Shown: positions 17,440 to 27,063 of the stretch, piece by piece
Position numbering within the stretch: the stretch's first letter is position 1
Layout: every line of letters starts with the position of its first letter
Assembly: GCF_017357525.1 (NCBI RefSeq)
Contig: NZ_CP036172.1
Coordinates: 2,268,561-2,332,560, forward strand
Length of the DNA: 64,000 bases
Reading direction: 5' to 3'
Source: Methanofollis aquaemaris
Lineage (GTDB): Archaea; Halobacteriota; Methanomicrobia; Methanomicrobiales; Methanofollaceae
The notes under the pieces: generated by a model
What the model was told of the DNA's origin: nothing
Seen by the model: the letters and a program-made list of their open reading frames with translations, nothing else
Databases searched by the model: none
Made by a program: the position numbers and the translations under genes

Positions 17440-18324
17440 ATGGAACAGGAATCTGAACTCTTCGAGTGCGGTCACCGCGCCTGCGGCGGCTGCGGCCCTG
17501 CCCTGGCGGCACGACTCATCCTGAAGGGCACGGGCCCGAACACGATCGTGGTGGCATCGACCGGGTGCATGGAGGTCTTCTCGACCCCTTACCCCGAGAC
17601 GGCCTGGGGCGTGCCGTGGATCCACTCGCTCTTCGAGAACGCCGCGGCGGTGGCCTCGGGGATCGAGTCGTCCCTTAAGAAGCAGGGGCGCGACGAGCAT
17701 GTCGTCTGTATCTGCGGCGACGGCGCCACCTTTGATATCGGAGTGCTCTGCATCTCGGGGGCCTTTGAGCGGGGACACGATATCACCTACATCTGCTATG
17801 ACAACGAAGCCTACATGAACACCGGGATCCAGCGCTCGGGTGCGACGCCGTACGACGCCAACACCACCACGACCCCGGCCGGGAAGTGCTCGACCGGAAA
17901 CCCGCGGCCCAAGAAGGATCTGCCTGCCATCCTGGCCGCTCACGGGGCGAGTTATGTGGCGACGGCCTCGATGGCCTACCCCAACGACCTGATCAGGAAG
18001 GTGCAGCGCGCGGTGAACACTCCTGGCTCCAACTACATCCAGGTCCATGCGCCATGTTGCACGGGCTGGGGCTTTGACGGTTCGCAGACGATCAAGGTCG
18101 GTCGTCTCGCCGTCGAGACCGGGCTCTGGGTGAACTACGAGATGGCTGACGGCGAGGTCGAGCATGTCAGGAAGGTCGCGAACCGTAAGCCTGTCGAGGA
18201 ATACCTCGAGGCCCAGAAGCGGTTCCGCCACCTCTTCAGGCCACAGAGAAACGAGGAAGAGATCGCCAAAATCCAGGCGATCGCCGATCACAACGCCATG
18301 GCGTTTGGGGTCGACCGAAAATAA
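17440..18324 (+). CDS. porB: Pyruvate synthase beta subunit
   Basis: 294 residues carrying the TPP-diphosphate and Mg site: GDGATFDIG (about 89-97) and [15 protein letters not shown] (about 124-138). Cysteines for the proximal [4Fe-4S] cluster are [11 protein letters not shown] near the N-terminus plus the later [15 protein letters not shown] precedes the ATG. It is the last gene of the por operon, and a T8 tract follows the stop codon. Confidence 0.95.
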   Translation: MEQESELFECGHRACGGCGPALAARLILKGTGPNTIVVASTGCMEVFSTPYPETAWGVPWIHSLFENAAAVASGIESSLKKQGRDEHVVCICGDGATFDIGVLCISGAFERGHDITYICYDNEAYMNTGIQRSGATPYDANTTTTPAGKCSTGNPRPKKDLPAILAAHGASYVATASMAYPNDLIRKVQRAVNTPGSNYIQVHAPCCTGWGFDGSQTIKVGRLAVETGLWVNYEMADGEVEHVRKVANRKPVEEYLEAQKRFRHLFRPQRNEEEIAKIQAIADHNAMAFGVDRK

Positions 18325-18326
18325 TA

Positions 18327-18334
18327 TTTTTTTT
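18327..18334 (+). terminator. T8 terminator of the por operon
   Basis: Eight T begin 3 nt after the porB stop codon. The next base is the first of repeat copy 3a (GGCTCTGTTGAA). Confidence 0.6.
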
Positions 18335-18770
18335 GGCTCTGTTGAATCGCTCATGAAGCGAAAGCACGCTTCAAGCATACCGCGAGCATATCTCAAAAGT
18401 ATCCCGGGCTTGAACAGTCCCCTGGATCAAAGCACATTTTTCCTGGAATCCCCCGCAGCGAGGATAGGGGTGGGGCGGCGACGAAGCGGTGATCCCGCTC
18501 GCTGCCCCCCCAGTGAAGAGCATGATCGGCGGCTCTCCAGTCAGACATTTGAGGGTTGACCAGACAACAGATCCATTCCTTCATGGAGGCGAAACGTCAT
18601 CTTCCGTCCTATCTTCTGCGGGGGCGTCCCTTCTGATCCCGCGCTATCCCTCTCAAGACTTCTGAACGATCGTCTTCCATCGACCTCGTTTCTGGGGGGC
18701 GATTGAGCGGTGTCCCTTCCCGCCGGTCTTCCGGGTAGAACCGGACGCCGGTGTGCTACACGCGGAAAAA
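18335..18770 (+). repeat. Dispersed IS-end element, copy 3a (one end recognisable)
   Basis: Starts GGCTCTGTTGAATCG, then a hairpin GAAGCG-AAAGCA-CGCTTC (18355-18372) and CAAGCATACCG, the second subfamily of the A-type end. The rest (GC-rich, no coding character) shows weak similarity to other copies, and no right end was found before copy 3b begins at 18772. Confidence 0.6.
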
Positions 18771-18771
18771 A

Positions 18772-19088
18772 GGACTCTGTTGAATTCCTCTTCAGGAGTG
18801 ACCATGAGGGGCTGCTCACACCCTTGCCCCTCCGTGATGGACCGGCAGAGGATGGGAACCCTCTTTGAACGATTCCCCGCCCGCCTTCCTCCCCTATCAC
18901 AATCCCGGGGGATCCGGGGGCAGAGCCCCCGGCGAGAGCATAGGGGGAAGGCACGTCGACCAGACGGGCCGCCCCGCCAGAAGAACGAGAAATGTTACCC
19001 TGCTCTCTCGCGCCGGGGGGTGATGAAGTGCTCGGTTCCCGTCACCCTCAAGGCTGGGAGGAGAGGAATTGAGGGTTTCAACAGAGCC
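18772..19088 (-). repeat. Dispersed IS-end element, copy 3b, with target duplication
   Basis: 317 bp between GGACTCTGTTGAA (18772) and TTCAACAGAGCC (19077-19088). Flanks GGAAAAAA (18764-18771) and GGAAAAAG (19089-19096) match at 7 of 8 bases. The core runs inverted: CCGGGGGC-AGA-GCCCCCGG (18914-18932), preceded by CCTATCACAATCCCGGG. The sequence after the left end (TTCCTCTTCAGGAGTGACCATGAGGGGCTG) is given here only as a location, 18783-18812. No ORF. Confidence 0.85.
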
Positions 19089-19691
19089 GGAAAAAGAGGG
19101 AAGGATCTTATGGCCCTTCGGGCGGCGGGATCTCGGGCGGTTTCTGCCGACGGAGAAGGAGGTACGGGAAGAGGAGCACCACCGCGACCGTCAGCCAGAT
19201 CGACCCGAAGATATAGAGGAGCCGTTCCTGTCCGGGGTCGTAGTAGCGAGCCTCGGCGAACACGGTTTTCTCCCACTGAATTGTAGTCGTCCCGTTCTCT
19301 TCCTCGGTCACCGCCGCGCCGGTGCTCGTCCACCCCAGGAGGGGGTTGGAGACCGAGAGACCCTCGGGCAGGGTGACGGTGATATTGGAGGGCTCGGTCA
19401 TGAGGATCTGGAGGTCTCTAGCCTCGACGTCGGCCTCATAGCCGACGGTCACGTTGCCCTGCTGGAAGGAGACGGTGTTTTTGTCCTTCCACGAATAGGT
19501 GCAGTTTGTTCCGCACTCACCCGAGACCGTGACATTTCTCACCTCCAGGGAGACGGTTTCACCGAGATACCCCGGCTTCCAGAAGGAGTATTCACTCTCG
19601 TTGACGAGGGTGACCGCCCCCTGGTAGGCTTCGCCACCAGGGAGCACCTCGAAAGTTGCATCGAGGGCCGAGACCGGCACCGCAAGGGCGA

Positions 19692-20897
<1,206 letters not shown>

Positions 20898-20939
20898 ACG
20901 AGAATATTGGTCGTCCCGGTAGATGAAAATTCGGCTATG

Positions 20940-21222
20940 GGGGTGTCATCGGGATCGGTCCGGGGTGTCTCCTCCGCCCGACGCGAGAGAGCAGTTTGGC
21001 ATTCTTTGTCCTTCTGGTGTGGTGTCCTTTCAGGATCGCCTGCCTTCCCACACCCTCGCGCCGGGGGCGCTGCCATTGGACCCCCGGGATTGCGATAGGG
21101 ACGGGAAGGTAGAGGTATGATCGTTCTGAAGGCGTTTCCGTCCTCTGCTTATCAAGTCTACACGGATGAGGGGTGTGGTCAGCCCTTAATGTTCACTCCA
21201 GAAGAGGAATTCAAGAGAACCG
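20940..21222 (+). repeat. Dispersed IS-end element, copy 4 (left end lost)
   Basis: Contains the core CGCCGGGGGCGCTGCC, then CCCCCGGGATTGCGATAGGG (about 21060-21100) and a right end that reads inverted GGTTCTCTTGAATTCCTCTT...GGAGTGAACAT. The left terminal repeat is not recognisable. It fills the 371-bp gap between the start of thrC and the end of the DUF457 gene, and no gene is seen there. Confidence 0.65.
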
Positions 21223-21268
21223 AAAAATTATGGAAGTAATGGGGCCAGAAAGCCGAACATACAGGCCC

Positions 21269-21982
21269 CTACCGCCCGAAACGGCTGATGATAAGAAAGA
21301 TCCCCCAGAGTGCGGCGGCCAGCGCCGCCCCGCTCCATGGAATGAGTTCTACAGGTATCTGGCCCATGACGCAGGCTGCGAAGACGCCGACTGCTCCCGC
21401 ACCCATCACCAGGACATAGGCCGCCGGTCTGCGGTCGTCGTTGCCGGTGACGATCCGCCCCTTCGTCCGGTGTGCAGAGAGGGGAAAGAGCCAGGCAACC
21501 CCGCTCTTCGTGCATGAGTCCTCGAGGAGGTGGAAAACCGCCCCGCCGAAGAGACCGAAGAGGAATGCCTGGACAGCACCGTTCCAGGGGAATCCCAGCA
21601 CTGCCGTTCCGAGGAGCCAGGCATAAAATCCCACGACCAGGGTCATCAGGAGAACCCCGATGCCGGAGTGGAGGACGCCGCGGTGGCGGGGCATCCCGCG
21701 CTCTCCCAGGAAGAGAATGAAGGGGAGTGAGATCGGGTAGTAGACGAGGTACTTGATCCCGTACCCGAAGAACGGGAGGAAGTAGACCCGCCTGCCGCGC
21801 CTGCCAGGCATATGGGTGTGAAAGATCGCCGAGTCGTTGGCGTCGGCGTCGGGAGCGAGGGCACCGATGAAGACTCCGAAGAGTGCTGCGACCGCCCATT
21901 CCGGTGGGATGGTGAGCAGAAGGGGGGCCAGGACCGTTGCAGCCGTTGCGAGACTGATGCTGATATGTTCGTCGCCTTTCAC
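21269..21982 (-). CDS. DUF457/YdjM-type membrane protein (metal-dependent hydrolase-like)
   Basis: A 237-residue multi-helix protein. Family signature: GALAPDADANDSAIFHTH, HRGVLHSGIG and HLLEDSCTKSGVAWLFP, with His/Asp residues typical of the YdjM/DUF457 membrane metal-hydrolase-like family. A GTG at 21982 overlaps the TGA of the nitrilase gene (GTGA) and has GGGAG eight bases before it; I prefer it to the GTG at 21997. Third gene of the marC-nitrilase-DUF457 operon. Enzyme activity is unproven. Confidence 0.82.
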   Translation of the reverse strand: MKGDEHISISLATAATVLAPLLLTIPPEWAVAALFGVFIGALAPDADANDSAIFHTHMPGRRGRRVYFLPFFGYGIKYLVYYPISLPFILFLGERGMPRHRGVLHSGIGVLLMTLVVGFYAWLLGTAVLGFPWNGAVQAFLFGLFGGAVFHLLEDSCTKSGVAWLFPLSAHRTKGRIVTGNDDRRPAAYVLVMGAGAVGVFAACVMGQIPVELIPWSGAALAAALWGIFLIISRFGR

Positions 21983-22719
21983 GGCATCGTCTCCCACCGG
22001 GCATAGAGGTCGGACCTGCGGTCTTTCCTGACCGGTATCGAGGTACGCATCTCGGTGACCTGTCGCGGCTCGATCTCTCCGCAGACCATTCCACCGGTCC
22101 GCTCTCCGATCAGAGATCCATCAGGGGCGGCGATGCACGATCCACCGTAGGCGTTCGCACCAGCCAGATAACATCCTGCATCGAGGGCCCGTGCCCTGGC
22201 CAGGAGTTCCCACTGGGAGAGCCTCTCGGGCGGCCAGGCTGCCGGGACGAGGATGCACTCGACGCCGCACCTTGCATAATGAAGGAAGAGTTCGGGGAAC
22301 CTGAGGTCGTAGCAGATCGCAAGCCCGAAGCGGACGCCGTCCGCGTCGAAGACCACGGGGCAGTCGCCTGCCGAGCAGGTCTGCTCCTCTCCCAGCGGGG
22401 TGAAGAGATGGACCTTGGCATAGCGGGCATGCACCTCGCCGTCAGGCCCGACGGCCCAGGCGGTGTTCTGTAGTATCTCCTCCCCTTCCATCGAGGAGCC
22501 GACGACCCAGACGTCGTGGTCGGCCGCACTCTTCGCGAGGGCCGGGAGGATCTCGGGTGCGGCGATCGGATGCACCGGCGACCACCCGGTCGCAAACTGC
22601 TCCGGGAAGAGGACGAGGCCGGCACCCGCACGGGCCGCGGCGGCAATGCACCGGTCGGCACGCAGAAGACTCTTTGTCACCGTCGCCCCGGTCTCGCCCT
22701 CCGCACAGCAGACCTTCAC
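21979..22719 (-). CDS. Carbon-nitrogen hydrolase (nitrilase superfamily)
   Basis: 246 residues with the Glu-Lys-Cys triad in FPEQ (about 39), YAKVHLF (about 102) and AICYDLRFPE (about 134). It hydrolyses a non-peptide C-N bond of an amide or related substrate. The closest general type is omega-amidase or Nit-like. GTG start 22719 overlaps the stop codon of the MarC gene, with GGAGTGG upstream. Substrate unknown. Confidence 0.9.
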   Translation of the reverse strand: MKVCCAEGETGATVTKSLLRADRCIAAAARAGAGLVLFPEQFATGWSPVHPIAAPEILPALAKSAADHDVWVVGSSMEGEEILQNTAWAVGPDGEVHARYAKVHLFTPLGEEQTCSAGDCPVVFDADGVRFGLAICYDLRFPELFLHYARCGVECILVPAAWPPERLSQWELLARARALDAGCYLAGANAYGGSCIAAPDGSLIGERTGGMVCGEIEPRQVTEMRTSIPVRKDRRSDLYARWETMP

Positions 22720-23372
22720 GGCACCACTCCTGCCAGAGTCGGGAATGCCGTCCTGATCCCGGTGATGATGAACTGCACCGCGATGGCGATGAGCATCATA
22801 CCCATCAACCGGTTTACCGCCCTGTACTCCCGTGGTCCGATCCGGCGCATGATCGTCTCTGACCTGGAGAACATCAGGTACGTGATCCCGATCGTGACGG
22901 CGACGGCGACGACGGTGATGAGCACCCCCGCCGGGTGGTAGGAGGTCGCCTCCTGGGTGAGGACGATGACCGTCGTGATCGCCCCGGGTCCTGCGATCAT
23001 CGGGATCGCGAGGGGCATCACTCCGACATCATCGGCGTCCAGACCTTCTTCCCGTTCGGTTGGTGAGATCTTTGCCCGCGAGGCCCTGGCATAGACCATG
23101 TCCATCCCGATCCCGAAGAGGAGCAGTCCGCCAGCGATCCTGAAGGCCTCCAGGGTGATCCCGAAGACCTGGAGGATCAACCCGCCGGCAAGGGCGAAGA
23201 CGAGCAGGATTGCCAGGGCGTATCGGCAGGCCGTCCTGGCCACGCTCCACTGCTCGGCTCTCTCCATCCCTTCGGTGAGGGAGACATAGAGGAGCGTCGC
23301 CGCGAGTGGGTTGACGACGATGACCACCGACGAGATGGCCAGGAGGGCAAAACTCAGCAGGTCGCCGTTCAT
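22716..23372 (-). CDS. MarC-family membrane protein
   Basis: 218 residues with six membrane segments. Family landmarks: VVIVVNPLAATLLYVSLTE near the N-terminus and MPLAIPMIAGPGAITTVIV near residue 115. MarC proteins were named for antibiotic resistance, but that role was not upheld; function is unknown. ATG 23372 is chosen because the membrane fold starts there and the upstream 28 codons look non-coding. First gene of a three-gene overlapping operon. No strong ribosome binding site, so it may be leaderless. Confidence 0.88.
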   Translation of the reverse strand: MNGDLLSFALLAISSVVIVVNPLAATLLYVSLTEGMERAEQWSVARTACRYALAILLVFALAGGLILQVFGITLEAFRIAGGLLLFGIGMDMVYARASRAKISPTEREEGLDADDVGVMPLAIPMIAGPGAITTVIVLTQEATSYHPAGVLITVVAVAVTIGITYLMFSRSETIMRRIGPREYRAVNRLMGMMLIAIAVQFIITGIRTAFPTLAGVVP

Positions 23373-23436
23373 GGAGAATCTGTTGGATTTCTGTGGGTTA
23401 ATGCCTTTCGAAGGTTTTTGGTTTGTTTCATAAGAT

Positions 23437-23765
23437 GGCTCTGTTGAACCGGGCATGAATCCCTGAATAAAGCATCATCGAATGGTCGTAGGGGATGAAG
23501 AGTCTGCGATTGAGGGGGCACATCCGATCATCGCGTCTTCCATCACCACACGTGCCGAGGGGCTCTGTCGCCGAGACCTCCGGGATGAAGATCGGGGTGG
23601 AAGGCGGAGAAATGACCATGAAATGGGGATTGTAGAAATCCTCTCGCTTAATATCTCTGCCGGGGGAGTTCTGATGCTTGGTTTCTGTTCGCTCCCTGGT
23701 CGCAAGGATCGGGGTTCTCCCACGCGAAAGAGATGAGAGCACCGTGACGATTGGAAGGCCGACTC
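23437..23765 (+). repeat. Dispersed IS-end element, copy 5 (decayed)
   Basis: Begins GGCTCTGTTGAACCGGGCATGAATCCC, an A-type end, 65 bp upstream of the MarC gene start. The end hairpin is degraded, the GC core is missing and the right end is not recognisable, so the right boundary is approximate. No gene is seen between 23373 and 23885. Confidence 0.55.
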
Positions 23766-23885
23766 ATAATCCATATATGGAACATCAAATATATTTCTGG
23801 TAGTGGTAGTTGAAATGAATTTAATGCGGACTCAGGTTCGATGGTTTCAGACCATCGTCTCCCGTCGGCGAGAATGTGGAGCAGG

Positions 23886-24770
23886 ATGAACCCTCTTTTT
23901 ATTTCAAGAATCTCTGCTCTCATGATCATCGGGCTTCTGGTTGCAGGATTCTTTTTTGCCGCTCCGGTATCTGCCGCAGTGCAGACACCTCTTCCAGGTC
24001 AGGGAGACCAGACCTTGATCCTGTACGGCATTCATCCCAACGCCCAGAGGAACGAGACCATCAGGACATTTATCGAAGAACATGGCAAGATTGAATGGGG
24101 AGAACACGGCAGGAATCGGACACACCGGTATGTGTGTATCGTCCCGGTCAATGCGAGCGAGAAGAAACTCTTCTATCTCAACAACCAGACTGCTTCGGAA
24201 CATGATCAGGAACCTTCGATTGTGTTTGTCAGAATCATAGACCGCGACGAGCCACTGCCCATCCCGACACCTGATCGCGATCCTTTCAGGGGACTCTATC
24301 AGAAATATCCGGCACTTAAAGAGGACGAGGACGTCCAGACTTATATCGAAGATCACTCCCCTGAACGATATAAGGAAGAGTCGACCGGAACGTCACAGAC
24401 CAGGGTGTACTTCATCGATGAGGTGGGAATTTTTTCGGAATATATCGTTGATCTCGATGACGGGAATATCGTTTCAGGCAGGTATCTCTCTGAGGACCAA
24501 CTCGCGGTCAACAGATCGGAGGCGATTGAACAGGCTCTCGGTCGCCAGCCTGAAGATGCCGGCGTGGCGTGTGCATTGCTCATGATCCGTGATGACGATG
24601 TATACTGGGAGATTGCCGTTCTTGAAGGTCCGATGATGGAATATGCTCTTATCCCGGCGGAAAAGACGACAAGCACACCACCTCCGACCACTGAATCGTC
24701 GTGTTCTGGAGCGGGTCTTGCTCTTGGTGGCATCGGCGTCGTCCTGGTGCTCTCCTGGACACGGCGATGA
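23886..24770 (+). CDS. Secreted protein of unknown function with C-terminal anchor
   Basis: About 294 residues. A clear signal peptide (ISALMIIGLLVAGFFFAAPVSA) leads to an extracellular domain with N-glycosylation sequons (NET, NRT, NAS, NQT). A Thr/Pro-rich spacer (TTSTPPPTTES) then precedes a C-terminal membrane helix ending in RR, the layout of an archaeosortase-type sorting signal, though the usual PGF motif is absent. The repeat YIEDHSPERYKEE/FIEEHGKIEW hints at two related subdomains. Starts at 23874 or 23841 are also in frame. Not recognised beyond this. Confidence 0.65.
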   Translation: MNPLFISRISALMIIGLLVAGFFFAAPVSAAVQTPLPGQGDQTLILYGIHPNAQRNETIRTFIEEHGKIEWGEHGRNRTHRYVCIVPVNASEKKLFYLNNQTASEHDQEPSIVFVRIIDRDEPLPIPTPDRDPFRGLYQKYPALKEDEDVQTYIEDHSPERYKEESTGTSQTRVYFIDEVGIFSEYIVDLDDGNIVSGRYLSEDQLAVNRSEAIEQALGRQPEDAGVACALLMIRDDDVYWEIAVLEGPMMEYALIPAEKTTSTPPPTTESSCSGAGLALGGIGVVLVLSWTRR

Positions 24771-24789
24771 AGATGCTCGTGATGGCCCC

Positions 24790-25640
24790 GGTTCATGCAG
24801 AGGTCATCCAAAAACTCTCCTGCCTTGACTTGTGACGGGAAGAAGGTTCTGAAGTACGGCATCGTTCAAAAGCGTCCTGCCGCCCCGCCCCCATCCTCTT
24901 CGTGGGGGAACGAGCGTGAGCGAGTTCGAGAAGGCGAAGTATTCGCTTTCGGTGGCGTCTCCCCCCGGCGGGGAGAGAGCAAGGAAACATTCTTTCTTCG
25001 GCTCTGTCGAAAACCTCATTTTTTCCTGGTTCAAGTATGATCCAACCGCCTTCCTCCAAACTTGCGCCGAGGGTGAGTGCCGCCCGAACCCCGGGATGAA
25101 GAGAGGGCCGGGAAGGCACCATCAATGATCATGGAGGGGATATTGCCGCCCCTCGGCCATCTTTGTCGTGGGGGGTCCGGCGGGTGTCCCCTCGGTGCGA
25201 AATTTCAGGAAAAGTTCTGCCGATGGGGGTGGCATGTTTGCTCTCACTATTTTTCCTCAATGGGGACAGGGGATGTGCCCTCCCTCGTGCTCATACCGGG
25301 GCTCTGCCCCCTGACCCCCGAGATTGCGATAGGGCAGGAAGGCACATTTGATGATCCTGGAGAGGGAATTGCTGTCTTCCACCTATCTTCTGCGGGCGGA
25401 CCGGGGGGAACGAGCGTCGGTCCCCCGGCGGAAGATGTGCGCTCAGAATTCCTGGAATGAAGGATTTTGATCCAGACGAAGGTTCATGTCCGGGATACTT
25501 TTGGGATATGCTCGCAGAGAAACCTCTTCAGAATGGTTTCGCGCGGGGGCGCTGCCCCTCGACTCCCACGACGAAGATGGACGGGCAGCGATTGAACAAG
25601 GTCTTCACCGAGTATTCAGTCTTGAAAAGAGAGCGTAAAT
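24790..25640 (+). repeat. Decayed repeat-element cluster, copy 6, between convergent genes
   Basis: The 955-bp gap between the secreted-protein gene and ndk holds no convincing gene. GGCTCTGTCGAA at 25000-25011 is an IS-end; ACCGGGGCTCTGCCCC...GAGATTGCGATAGGG near 25293 is the core. Fragments such as TCTTCGTGGGGG and TCTTTGTCGTGGGGGGTCC match the inner GC segment of other copies. At least two overlapping or nested copies seem present; boundaries are approximate. Confidence 0.55.
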
Positions 25641-25650
25641 GACGAAAAAT

Positions 25651-25683
25651 TTTCAGTCTTGGACTGAAATGTCTTCAAAAAAA
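25651..25683 (-). terminator. Stem-loop plus T-tract after ndk
   Basis: On the minus strand a T7 run (25683-25677) is followed by a perfect 8-bp stem with a 3-nt loop (TTTCAGTC and GACTGAAA, 25651-25669). It lies about 43 nt past the ndk stop codon and ends the ribosomal-protein/ndk operon. Confidence 0.55.
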
Positions 25684-25725
25684 CGAACCAAAAATGGAAT
25701 GGGCCTGAGATGGCCCTCAGGAATT

Positions 25726-26175
25726 TTACTCGTACAGGACTGACTCGTCGATCCTGGTGTAGGTGACGAGTTCTTCCTCAGCGAAGTGGATGCCGATCTC
25801 GCGAGCAGCGCTCTCTGGAGCGTCGGAGGCATGGATGACGTTCTTGCCGGTCTCCATACCCATGTCGCCACGGATCGTCCCTGGTGCGGCCTCGGCCGGG
25901 TTGGTCGCGCCGACGAGCCTCCTGACGATCGCGATTGCGTCTCCGCCTTCCCAGACCATGGTAAGAACCGGGCCTGACATGACATACGCCTTCAGCGAAG
26001 GGAAGAAGGGCTTCTCGACATGCTCGGCATAGTGCTCCATTACCTTCTCCTCAGAGAGGGTGGTGAACTGTGCCGCGACCAGCTTGAGTCCCTTAGCCTC
26101 GAGGCGGGAGATGATCGTCCCGACGATGCCCCGCTGGACACCGTCCGGCTTGATCATCACGAAGGTCCGCTCCAT
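25726..26175 (-). CDS. ndk: Nucleoside diphosphate kinase
   Basis: 149 residues. The active-site segment is [18 protein letters not shown] (catalytic His about 115), with [15 protein letters not shown] at the N-terminus and [16 protein letters not shown]. It transfers the gamma phosphate of ATP to NDPs. ATG 26175 is preceded by GGAGTGA. It is the last gene of the rpl7ae-rps28e-rpl24e-ndk operon, with 5 bp to rpl24e. Confidence 0.97.
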   Translation of the reverse strand: MERTFVMIKPDGVQRGIVGTIISRLEAKGLKLVAAQFTTLSEEKVMEHYAEHVEKPFFPSLKAYVMSGPVLTMVWEGGDAIAIVRRLVGATNPAEAAPGTIRGDMGMETGKNVIHASDAPESAAREIGIHFAEEELVTYTRIDESVLYE

Positions 26176-26180
26176 GCGGT

Positions 26181-26372
26181 TCACTCCTTCCCGAGGGCCT
26201 TGCGGCCGGCCTCAGTCCAGGTGACCCGACGGGGGACACGCCCGAGCTTGTAGTTCTTCTGGCACTTTGTGGAGCAGAAGTAGAAAAGCGAACCGTCCTT
26301 GCGGACGAAGAGCTTCCCTGTACCCGGCTCCAATGTCTTGCCGCAGAAACTGCACTTGTAGGTGTCGACCAT
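26181..26372 (-). CDS. rpl24e: Ribosomal protein eL24
   Basis: 63 residues with the zinc finger [13 protein letters not shown]...[10 protein letters not shown]. Archaeal/eukaryotic large-subunit protein. ATG 26372 has GGTGA upstream; length is typical for the archaeal form. It sits between rps28e and ndk. Confidence 0.96.
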   Translation of the reverse strand: MVDTYKCSFCGKTLEPGTGKLFVRKDGSLFYFCSTKCQKNYKLGRVPRRVTWTEAGRKALGKE

Positions 26373-26377
26373 TCTTT

Positions 26378-26584
26378 TCACCGCCTCGACAGTTTCTTCG
26401 CTTCACGCTCAGTTTCAAGGAGCATCAGGATGTCGCCCTCGCGGATGGGGCCGACGGTGTTGCGGGTGATGATCCGGCCCTTGTTGTTTCCCTCAAGGAT
26501 CCGGCACTTCACCTGCATGGCCTCGCCATGCATCCCGGTGCTGCCGATCACTTCAATGACCTCTGCGGGTGTTCCATCTGCCAT
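26378..26584 (-). CDS. rps28e: Ribosomal protein eS28
   Basis: 68 residues of OB-fold small-subunit protein with the typical [19 protein letters not shown] and a C-terminus of [16 protein letters not shown]. Located 13 bp after rpl7ae in the conserved archaeal order. Confidence 0.97.
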   Translation of the reverse strand: MADGTPAEVIEVIGSTGMHGEAMQVKCRILEGNNKGRIITRNTVGPIREGDILMLLETEREAKKLSRR

Positions 26585-26597
26585 TGAGCACCCTCCT

Positions 26598-26966
26598 TCA
26601 GGCCTTCAGTTCAGTGACCTGCTTCGCAACCTCTTCCACAAGATCCTTTGCCTTGCCAGGTTTGACGATGGCAGCGGCGGCCGAGCCGACGTTCAGGCCA
26701 CTGGCTGCGCCGATCTCGTTCTGCTTGGTGATGAAGAGGTACGGGATCTGCTTCTCCTCGCAGAGCGGTGCGAGGTGCATGACGATCTCCTCAGGCTCAA
26801 CGTCGCCGCCGATGAGTACGAGCTGGGCGGTGCCGCGCTCGATGCACTTGGTGGCCTCGTTGGAGCCCTTCTTGATCTTTCCGGTGTCCCGTGCGATCTC
26901 GAGCGATTCAAGTGCCTTGTTCTGGATTTCTTCCGGAACTTCAAATTTTACGTATGTCTTAGCCAT
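26598..26966 (-). CDS. rpl7ae: Ribosomal protein L7Ae
   Basis: 122 residues. K-turn RNA-binding protein acting in the large ribosomal subunit, box C/D and H/ACA RNPs and RNase P of archaea. Signature: [33 protein letters not shown] and [22 protein letters not shown] precedes the ATG. First gene of the operon. Confidence 0.97.
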   Translation of the reverse strand: MAKTYVKFEVPEEIQNKALESLEIARDTGKIKKGSNEATKCIERGTAQLVLIGGDVEPEEIVMHLAPLCEEKQIPYLFITKQNEIGAASGLNVGSAAAAIVKPGKAKDLVEEVAKQVTELKA

Positions 26967-27049
26967 GATTCACCTCATTCAGGAGCGTAGTCTCTCCTTC
27001 ATCAATCATCAGGTGTGATTGAACAGCCATAGTATTTCGACAGGGAAAC

Positions 27050-27058
27050 GGATAAACC
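27050..27058 (-). promoter_or_regulatory. Possible TATA box of the rpl7ae operon
   Basis: On the minus strand GGTTTATCC lies about 85 nt upstream of the rpl7ae ATG, just before the downstream end of the DUF2298 gene. It would give a leader of some 60 nt. A second AT-rich site at about 27028-27036 is an alternative. Confidence 0.3.
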
Positions 27059-27063
27059 TTCCT

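Noticed and set aside
15682-18396. A 904-codon open frame antisense to porC, porD, porA and porB
   Set aside because: The plus-strand frames encode complete, recognisable pyruvate synthase subunits. The antisense frame is a by-product of GC-rich codon use and its translation has no known domain.
18541-18954. A 137-codon open frame in the repeat region after porB
   Set aside because: It spans the boundary between two repeat copies, is rich in Arg/Gly/Pro as expected from GC-rich non-coding DNA, and has no similarity I recognise.
23429-23772. CATAAGAT and CATAATCC as a target duplication of repeat copy 5
   Set aside because: Only five leading bases agree and there is no terminal inverted repeat before the right-hand word.
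25077-25460. A 127-codon open frame between the secreted-protein gene and ndk
   Set aside because: It runs through the repeat core and shows the same translated pattern (PLTPEIAIGQEG) as other copies of the element, so it is repeat sequence, not a gene.
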